Assembly: GCA_905221605.1 (NCBI GenBank)
Contig: CAJNDS010002377.1
Span: forward strand, 396,881 to 460,880
Direction: 5' to 3'
DNA length: 64,000 nt
From: Symbiodinium natans
Lineage: Eukaryota; Sar; Dinophyceae; Suessiales; Symbiodiniaceae
Below are positions 56,862-64,000 of this stretch, piece after piece. A program made the position numbers and the translations under genes. The notes under the pieces were generated by a model. That model was not told the DNA's origin. It saw nothing but the letters and a program-made list of their open reading frames with translations, and searched no databases. Positions within the stretch are counted from its first letter, which is position 1, and each line of letters begins with the position of its first letter.

Positions 56862-58693
56862 AAAAAAATGCCATCCCAACCTTTAATCACCCTCACACCC
56901 TAAACCCTAAACTTTAGCCCTAAACCCTAAACCCTAACCCCGGCGTCCTTCTTGCAAAACTCCCGGAAGGCTTCGATGGAAGGGAAAGGCCCCTTCGCCT
57001 CCTCGAAGCTCTTGCCAAGATGTTTCCTTGGACATCTCTCGCAAACCGATTTTTCCCTCGAGGGTTTTTTTTCCCTCCTGCACAGCTGGGGCGAATCGAG
57101 GGTTTAGGGTTTTGGGTTTAGGGTTTAAACTTAAGACCCCCCAAGAGCCTTCTGCCCCCTGGTTCTGCAATGGGAATGAGGGTATGAGGGCCCCATAGAA
57201 AAAAAACCCTTAGAGGATTTTGTGGGGCCCTCATTCCCTCATTCCCTCATTCCCTTCTGAGAACCAGCCAGTCGATAAAAGCCCCAACTGCCCCAACGGA
57301 ACTCTCATCGAGCTATAGAAGAGGACCTTATATCTTGAGCGTACAAAGCTCTTCAAAAGAGAGGCAAAAGAGATGTCCCTGTCTTTCTCGACTGGAGCAG
57401 CTAAGCTTCTCAAGGTTTGCAGATTGCCAGGCCTCAGCAAGTTACCCAAAAGGGTGCAGCTCATGATCTCGGGATGCCTAGCCTGCCACCCAGGCATTCA
57501 GCCTGGGTGGACCGCACATGGTTGGGCTACTTCCGGTGCGATGCCGCATCGCCGGCTCGCGCAAGATTCGAGCATTGCGAAATTGCGGGCAGTAGCAAGG
57601 TGGCACAAGGGGGGCCTGCGTAGAGTAGCGAGATCCAAGGGCCCGAGCTGCAGATCAAGGTTGGATTCTGATAGCTCGCTATTCCTCAAGATTACCCCGC
57701 CTCTTTGTCAAGGGAATCGCTTACCTTCACGGTCTGGTAGAGCTTTTTCTGCTTGCCTTCGAGCTCGTCCATGAGATTCAAGGTGACCTTAACTGCGAAC
57801 CCCAGATGTTGAAAAACAAATCATGCTGCATTCCACCATTCCCGGCATGCTCTTGGGAGGAAGCAAACAAACACTTGCCGAACAATGCGGCCAAGCGACC
57901 CTCATGTACGGATACATGATGAACCGCACGTGTAGGCACTGAATGATCATGCATGTGCACGCGAGGAAGTTCGGTGCAGTTCGCGACAGGTATGTGGTGG
58001 CTGAAGCATCAAAGAGTGCCGCGTAGACAGGGCCGATGCCCATACCGAGGACGTACCCGATGATCCACTGAACGCTTTTGAACCGTGCGATCTCATCCGG
58101 GGTGGAGAAGCCTTCGCAGAGTTCGGAAATCTCCAACTTGCAGAAATCTGGCATTTGGCCTATCACAAGGTACCACTAACCAAGCTTTCAATGACATCCT
58201 GGCATGCTTCTACACGTTGCCCTCTCGCCCATCCCAAAAATTTGGTTCTCCTAGGTGATTTTTGTTGGAGCAGCGAGAGTCCACGTACTCCTTCAGGGGC
58301 ATGAAGCCGCCGATGACCGTGAACGCCAGAAGCATCGCCAGGGCAGCGGAGTCGGAGACCGCAATGGTCAGGTTCAGAAGAATCAGGACGCTGTAAAGGT
58401 ACACTAGACATACCTGAGGGGGTTACGAAAATGGTGGGACCCCTATATAGACGCTCAAAAAGATAGTAGGATCCCCTGCTAATAAGGATCTCAGTAAGGT
58501 ACCCCCTAACATCGGCAAGACCCCACCTGGTCGGCAGTGTGAACTAAACCTAAGGGTCCTTGAGCTAAGGGCTGGTGAGACAAAGCAAGACAAGAATTCC
58601 TACCAACAGCAGCAGGGAGACGGCCATCATGGTGGTGTAGCCGAGCCTTAAGCAAAGCCTCGGAACCACGCCCAGAAACACGAGGAACATGGG
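56711..58693 (-). CDS. MFS-type transporter, C-terminal half, six exons, 251 aa visible
   Basis: Exons: 58693-58604, 58413-58251, 58159-57900, 57787-57725, 57010-56939, 56818-56711 (TGA). Lengths total 756 nt (252 codons) and all phases agree. Donors are GT, GA, GT, GT, GT. Hydrophobic helices: PMFLVFLGVVPRLCLRLGYT, TTMMAVSLLLLVCLVYLYSV, TIAVSDSAALAMLLAFTVIG, QWIIGYVLGMGIGPVYAALF and APNFLACTCMIIQCLHVRFI. The pattern 'SVQWIIGYVLGMGIGPVYAALF' fits the TM10-11 region of major-facilitator transporters (tetracycline-like or MFSD14-like); substrate unknown. The last three exons form a charged, coiled cytosolic tail (LMDELEGKQKKLYQ and APEKEEKETKKAQ). The first half was not found; large introns or repeats may separate it. 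The first exon here uses an AG/C acceptor, so its start is less sure. Confidence 0.65.
56829..56868. repeat. C homopolymer followed by an A run, in an intron
   Basis: About 31 C then 9 A, directly upstream of the last transporter exon. Confidence 0.95.
56898..56938. repeat. telomere-like tract forming a 5' splice site
   Basis: CCCTAAA units read as GTTAGGGTTTAGGG in coding sense, immediately after the 57010-56939 exon, so the repeat supplies the GT donor. A second tract (about 57099-57128) lies in the preceding intron. Confidence 0.85.
58420..58520. mobile_element. short GGATCC-cored element in a transporter intron
   Basis: Contains ATAGTAGGATCCCC (58463-58476) and AAGGTACCCCCTA. The same words occur in the intron elements at 38.1 and 42.4 kb. 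Confidence 0.5.
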
Positions 58694-58759
58694 CTGTATC
58701 AGGATCAGCATTGTCACTGCACTCCTTGGTTGCTCCAGAGTATCGCTAGCTAGCATTGC

Positions 58760-59460
58760 TAGCACATGGCTGCTCACTTCCTCCGGCTACGCAGGATCCT
58801 CGGAAAACAGAATCGTCTCATTTCTTTTGGTACGATGATTCCTTGTCTAAGTACGCATACAGCACCCCATTCCATCATGTAGCGCTGCAACGCGGTCTAT
58901 TCTTCGAGCTGATGTTCTGCTTGCTCTATCAATCAGACAGGACTTCGACGACTATTTTGAAAGTGATGCCTACTCGAGAACTGCCGCATATTGTAGCTTT
59001 GATTCTGAGACCACCCGTGGTAAGCCATGAGCTCAATTGGGATCATTCCAACGATGTGCAGCCAGCAGGGTTCGATGCACACCATGAGCCTCAACTCCCA
59101 GCACGCAAAGCACGCGTTGTATCCCTGACACGCTTCAAACGATGGGCGCTGTGCCAGATATACGACTTGGGGCAGCGCGACAACGCAGCAAGACGCCCGA
59201 CTTCCACTAGACTCTTGTGTGGTCAAAAGGGAGCCCAGGGGCAGAAATCGCCAAGACAAGGGGTTGTAGTAGACATCTTTGTAGGAAAGCACCTCGTGCA
59301 CCACCTCGGCTCAACATGGTTCACAAACCTGAAGCTCCCTGACGGCCTCAGCCGTTTAAGCCATGAAGTCACAGCACCTCCTAAGCAACCGCCCCAAACA
59401 CAGAAGCTGACACCATAGATTCGGAATGATTTCCCCCAGCTCTGAATCCCAACATGTAAT
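58760..59460. other. no supported gene
   Basis: A long plus-strand frame (58756-59418, TTG start) runs through here but has no domain and is opposite to all called genes. The missing transporter exons could lie here but were not recognised. Confidence 0.35.
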
Positions 59461-59466
59461 GCGAAC

Positions 59467-59484
59467 AGAGAGAGAGAGAGAGAG

Positions 59485-59523
<39 letters not shown>

Positions 59524-59549
59524 GATATATATGGTACCCCCCCCCCCCC
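59467..59549. repeat. compound (AG)n(AC)n(AT)n microsatellite plus C run
   Basis: Three dinucleotide runs follow one another and end in a C run. Confidence 0.95.
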
Positions 59550-59712
59550 CCAAAGATCCACCCTTTTTCCTCTTTTTTTCTCTGTTGAGGTGTTGCTGCT
59601 GTGTTGTTACTGTGTTGGTTTCCTTTTTGTTATGTTTTAGTAGCCCCGACACATGATAATAAACGACACACGACACCAGTACCTTTATTTACTTGACCGA
59701 GGCCCCGCGAAT

Positions 59713-60805
59713 TTAAAACCGCATTTAAAAATTTAAGTTAAATGCGGACCAGCCCCCTGGAACCAAGAACCAAGAACCGAGATGCCCAGGACTCTTGATT
59801 CTGGAATCTTGGTTCCTGGGGGGGGGGGTCCGCATTTAACTTAAATTTTTGAATGCAGTTTTAAATGCGGCCCAGCCCCAGGAACCAAGATTCCAGAATC
59901 AAGAGTCCTGGGCATCTTGGTTCTTGGTTCTTGGTTCCTGGGGCGCATTTAACTTAAATTTTTAAATGCAGTTTTAAATGCAGCCCAAGGAACCACGAAC
60001 CATGATGCCCAGGACTCGTGATTGAATATTGGTTCCTGGGGGGGGGGGGGGGGGGGTCCCGCATTTAAACTGAATTTTAAAGCAGTTTTAAAGCAGCCCC
60101 AGGGAACTAAGAACAAAGAACCAAGATGCCCAGGACTCTGATTCGGGAATCTGGTTCCTGGGGGGGTTGGGGGGGGGGGGGGGGGGGCTGCATTTAACTT
60201 AAATTTTTAAATGCAGTTTTAAATGCAGCCCCAGGAACCAAGAACCAAGAACCAAGATGCCCAGGACTCTTGATTCTGGAATCTTGGTTCCTGGGGGGGG
60301 GGCTGCATTTAACTTAAATTTTTAAATGCAGTTTTAAACGCAGCCCCAGGAACCAAGATTCAAGCATCAAGAGTCCTGGGCATCTTGGTTCTTGGTTCTT
60401 GGTTCCTGGGGGGCGGTCTGCATTTAACTTAAATTTTTAAATGCAGTTTTAAATGCAGCCCCAGGAACCAAGATTCAAGAATCAAGAGTCCTGGGCATCT
60501 TGGTTCTTGGTTCTTGGTTTCTGGGGGGGGGGTCTGCATTTAACTTAATTTTTTAAATGCAGTTTTAAATGCAGCCCCAGGAACCAAGATTCGAGAATCA
60601 AGAGTCCTGGACATCTTGGTTCTTGGTTCTTGGTTCCTTGGGCTGGTCCGCATTTAACTTAAATTTTTTAATGCAGTTTTAAATGCAGCCCAACCCCAGG
60701 AACCAAGATTCCAGAATCAAGAGTCCTGGGCATCTTGGTTCTTGGTTCTTGGTTCCTGGGGCGCATTTAACTTAAATTTTTAAATGCAGTTTTAAATGCA
60801 GTCAC
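59713..60805. repeat. nine-unit array with a flipping 60-bp cassette
   Basis: The unit is about 115-130 bp. The spacer GCATTTAACTTAAATTTTTA, then AATGCAGTTTTAAATGCAGC, keeps one orientation after the first cassette. The cassette between spacers begins CCAGGAACCAAGA and ends TCTTGGTTCCTGG (inverted repeats), and its middle reads either CCCAGGACTCTTGATTC or its reverse complement. Counting middles at 59784, 59907, 60008, 60131, 60260, 60372, 60487, 60601 and 60721 gives orientation F, I, F, F, F, I, I, I, I. The leftmost spacer (about 59727-59755) is reversed relative to the rest. G runs of 9-18 follow several cassettes. Confidence 0.9.
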
Positions 60806-60999
60806 GTCTCGGTTATGGATTATTAGCATTGGGCTGCGAAATTTTCCAATGCAATTTTACATATAGGAAACCCCTAAACTTACCATCTGCCACACTACAT
60901 GATAAAACCTGGGAGTCACCGACTCATTTCCTCTCCGTCATCTATCTCTTGGAGTCACTGCCTCGCTTACAAAACTCTTTCGGGTTAAGCAATTAAACC

Positions 61000-61830
61000 C
61001 AAACCCTTAACTGTTAAACCCTATATGGTTAAGGTTTAAAGGTTTAGGGTTTAAGCTGTAGACATTTACACATAAGTCGGCAACTAAACCTAAATCTTTA
61101 AGCTTTGAACCCTATAGGTTCAATGTTTAAAGGTTTAGGGTTTAAGATTTATAAGCATTAAAACCTAAGCCCATAGAGTCCAAACCTTAGGGTTTAAGGT
61201 TGAGGCATTCAAACCTTTTGGGGTCTAAACCCTAAAACCCTATAGGGCCCAACAAGGCTCCAAGGTTTTAATCCCACAGGCGCTGAAGGTCTACATGCCC
61301 AGACCTTAGGTTTGTAAACCATTAAACCCTATAGGGTTTAAAGGTTTAGAGTTTTTTGCAGGATTTATCTCTAGCACCATCACGAGCTTAACCCTATAAG
61401 GGCTTAAGCCCTATAGGCTTAAGGTTTAGGCAGTATCTAGGCGTAGAACCTTATAACCTTGTGATTTAGGCATTTAAACCTAAGCCCATTTAGGTTTAAG
61501 GTTTAGGCATTTAAACCTTAGCCCTAAGCTCTTTAGGGTTTGAAGCCTAAAACCCTACAGGGCCCAAACTCAAAGGTTTTAACCCTATAGGAGCTGAAGG
61601 TAGACATGCCCAAACCTTGGGCTTGTAAACCATTGAACCCTATAGGTTTGAAAGGTTTAAGGTCTTTTCAGAGTTTATCTCTAAAACCGTCACGGGGTTG
61701 GCCCTATAGGGTTTAGAAGTTTAGACCCTAGAGGGTTTACAGGTTTCGGGTTTAAGGTATAGGCATTGTCTATAGGAGTAGAACCTTATAACCCTGGAGG
61801 GTTTGAGGCTTACATCTCTAAACCTCAAAT
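61000..61830. repeat. degenerate telomere-like field with CCCTATAGGG palindromes
   Basis: TTTAGGTTTAAGG and AAACCTTAAACC variants in both orientations, with recurrent AACCCTATAGGGTTT palindromes. A higher-order similarity exists: the stretch with 'CATGCCCAAACCTT' and 'TATAGG(A/C)GCTGAAGGT' occurs near 61270-61310 and again near 61580-61620, about 310 bp apart. No gene. Confidence 0.75.
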
Positions 61831-61839
61831 CCCGGGTTA

Positions 61840-62350
61840 TGCCCATGTTTGCAGGGCTTGCCTCATGTGAAAATGCAAAGATAAAGTAGAAGAAGTATCC
61901 ACATCATGTATGTATACAGGGTATAAATATTGTATATCAAACACAGATAATGGAGAAGGCATGGGTGATGCGAAAAAAAATCATCTGCTGTAAGTCCCGG
62001 GGACGCGAGAATACTGTGAGCAATTATCTTTTCACTCTTCCCTGAGACCGCCTGAAGTTTTTTTATAGATACTTTACGGTTGCATTTGTGTTTTTCGGGG
62101 GTGCTTCAGGTGGTTGTGTGCCGTTATATCTATAGCGAGGGTTTAGGGTGGTTTTGAGTGAAAGACTAGTGAAAGGGGTACGTACGCCGAAAGGTTTTGC
62201 TTAGATCCTCTACTGATATATTTGTGTTTTTCAAGATGTTTCAGGTGGTTGTACGTCTCGTCAGGAGAAACGAGAAAACATGCTACGGGAACTGTGTTGT
62301 ATATTGAAAGTCTCTAAAACGGTGGAAAATCTCTAAAACGGTGGATCTTT
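61840..62350. other. unique sequence between repeat fields
   Basis: Contains two similar phrases, TTGTGTTTTTC(GGGGGTGC/AAGATG)TTTCAGGTGGTTG, near 62085-62115 and 62222-62250, and a 12-bp duplication TCTAAAACGGTGGA near 62313 and 62331. No exon was recognised. Confidence 0.4.
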
Positions 62351-62364
62351 GAGGGGGGGGGTAG

Positions 62365-62448
62365 CATATATATATATATATATGAATATACAAATATGAA
62401 TATATAAATATATATATATATACATATATACATATATATATATATATG
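62365..62448. repeat. (TA)n tract
   Basis: TATATA runs with ATATGAATATA interruptions. Confidence 0.9.
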
Positions 62449-62504
62449 AGAGAGGGACCTTTAGGGTCTATTTTGCGTCGTGGCTGTTGTTAGTACTATG
62501 AATA

Positions 62505-64000
62505 ATAATTAAATTAATTTAAATAATTAAATTAATTAAATTCAATAAAGAATACTGAATGTGAAAAAATTGAGAAAATAATTTAATTAATTTAATTAAT
62601 TGAACTGATTGACCAATTAAATTCATTAAATTAATTGAATTCGAAGAAATTAAGAAAATAATTTAATTAATTTAATTAATTTAATTGACCTACAATTAAA
62701 TTAATTAAATTAATTGAATTCGAAGAAATTGAAAATTTAATTAATTTAAATTAATTAATTTAATTAATTTAATTGTCGGATAGATTCTTTATTTGATCCT
62801 CAGGAAACACCTCAAAAAATAATTCAATTAATTTAATTAATTTAATTAATTTAATTAATTTAATTAACCTACAATTAAATTAATTAAATTAATTGAATTC
62901 GAAGAAATTGAAAAAATAATTTAATTAATTTAATTAATTTAATTCACCTACAATTACATTAATTAAATTAATTGAATTCGAAGAAATTAAAAAATTCATT
63001 TAATTAATTTAATTCACCTACAATTAAATTAATTAAATTAATTAAATTAATTGAATTAATTGAATTATTTTTCGAGGTGTTTCCTGAGGAGTGACCCCTT
63101 CAATTCCAGTTTAATTGTCGGATAGATTCTTTATTTGATCCTCAGGAAACACCTCAAAAAATAATTCAATTAATTTAATTAATCTAATTAATTTAATTAA
63201 TTTAATTAACCTACAATTAAATTAATTAAATTAATTGAATTCGAAGAAATTGAAAAAATAATTTAATTAATTTAATTAATTTAATTCACCTACAATTAAA
63301 TTAATTAAATTAATTGAATTCGAAGAAATTAAAAAAAATAATTTAATTAATTTAATTAATTTAATTAATTTAATTCACCTACAATTAAATTAATTAAATT
63401 AATTAAATTAATTAAATTAATTGAACTATTTTTCGAGGTGTTTCCTGAGGAGTGACCCCTTCAATTCCAGACCAATTAAATTAATTAAATTAATTGAATT
63501 CGAAGAAATTGAAAAAATACTTTAATTAATTTAATTAATTTAATTAATTTAATTGTCGGATAGATTCTTTATTTGATCCTCAGGAAACACCTCAAAAAAT
63601 AATTCAATTAATTTAATTAATTTAATTAATTTAATTAATTTAATTAATTTAATTAATTTAATTAACCTACAATTAAATTAATTAAATTAATTGAATTCGA
63701 AGAAATTGAAAAAATAATTTAATTAATTTAATTAATTTAATTCACCTACAATTACATTAATTAAATTAATTGAATTCGAAGAAATTAAAAAAATAATTTA
63801 ATTAATTTAATTATTTTAATTAATTTAATTCACCTACAATTAAATTAATTAAATTAATTAAATTAATTGAATTATTTTTCGAGGTGTTTCCTGAGGAGTG
63901 ACCCCTTCAATTCCAGACCAATTAAATGAATTAAATTAATTGAATTCGAAGAAATTGAAAAAATAATTTAAGTAATTTAATTAATTTAATTAATTTAATT
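62505..64000. repeat. AATT-rich higher-order satellite built of inverted repeats, cut by the window end
   Basis: The base layer is TTAATTAAATTAATT. A sub-unit of about 80 bp is marked by GAATTCGAAGAAATT (62637, 62716, 62895, 62974, and so on). A higher-order unit is bounded on the left by TCGGATAGATTCTTTATTTG and CCTCAGGAAACACCTC (about 62773, 63113 and 63551). On the right it ends with the inverse GAGGTGTTTCCTGAGG and AGTGACCCCTTCAATTCCAG (about 63067, 63428 and 63876). Left and right ends are complementary, so each unit of 300-360 bp could fold into a long hairpin. Confidence 0.9.

Noticed and set aside
58756..59418. 220-codon plus-strand frame with TTG start
   Set aside because: No domain, no ATG near its start, opposite strand to all supported genes; likely chance.
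59713..60805. CRISPR array
   Set aside because: Repeats are longer, carry inverted cassettes and similar (not unique) spacers, and the genome is eukaryotic.

Overview
The window looks like nuclear DNA of a dinoflagellate, most likely a member of the Suessiales (Symbiodiniaceae/Polarella type); the genus is inference. The evidence is of four kinds. (1) Many interstitial tracts of (TTTAGGG)n/(CCCTAAA)n, the dinoflagellate (and plant-type) telomere unit, lie inside introns and intergenic DNA. (2) Introns whose joins keep the reading frame use GT, GC or GA donors, and the acceptor AG is usually followed by G. (3) The gene families are ones I know as expanded in dinoflagellates: a single-exon ionotropic-glutamate-receptor-like channel with a Cys-rich ectodomain, an LRR/Cys-rich/multi-TM receptor-like protein, and a 'SHQW' plus ankyrin protein. 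(4) Homopolymer C/G runs and microsatellites are dense.

Layout: 1-17.9 kb is gene-poor, with telomere-like tracts, a CCGCGGCCT minisatellite, a dispersed 35-bp repeat cluster and no confidently recognised gene. From 17.9 to 58.7 kb every gene I can support is on the minus strand: glutamate-receptor-like channel (17.9-19.7), 3' end of an unknown gene (20.4-21.8), LRR/Cys-rich/multi-TM gene (22.4-29.2), an eight-exon BTB-domain gene (34.0-37.9), a sterol-desaturase/fatty-acid-hydroxylase-family gene (40.0-40.9), exons of an unknown membrane protein (42.1-43.2) and isolated exons (44-45.4), an unknown multi-exon gene (45.6-48.5), an unknown multi-exon gene with a signal peptide (about 50.5-53.0), a SHQW/ankyrin gene (54.0-55.8) and the C-terminal half of an MFS-type transporter (56.7-58.7). 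Several are membrane or secreted proteins; beyond that I see no shared pathway. The long one-strand array fits the unidirectional gene blocks known in dinoflagellates.

Two regions stand apart. The AT-rich island at about 30.56-31.88 kb carries intronless, frameshifted ORF remnants packed a few tens of bases apart, unlike the host genes. The right end (59.7-64 kb) is almost pure repeat: an array whose roughly 60-bp cassette occurs in both orientations between same-orientation spacers, then a field of degenerate telomere-like palindromes, then an AATT-rich higher-order satellite built of inverted repeats.

Most internal exon borders were set by hand from AG/G acceptors, GT/GC/GA donors and phase agreement, and no database search was possible. 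In the multi-exon genes the first exon was usually not found. Several long reading frames open with GTG or TTG; for these I used the first ATG or the upstream acceptor.
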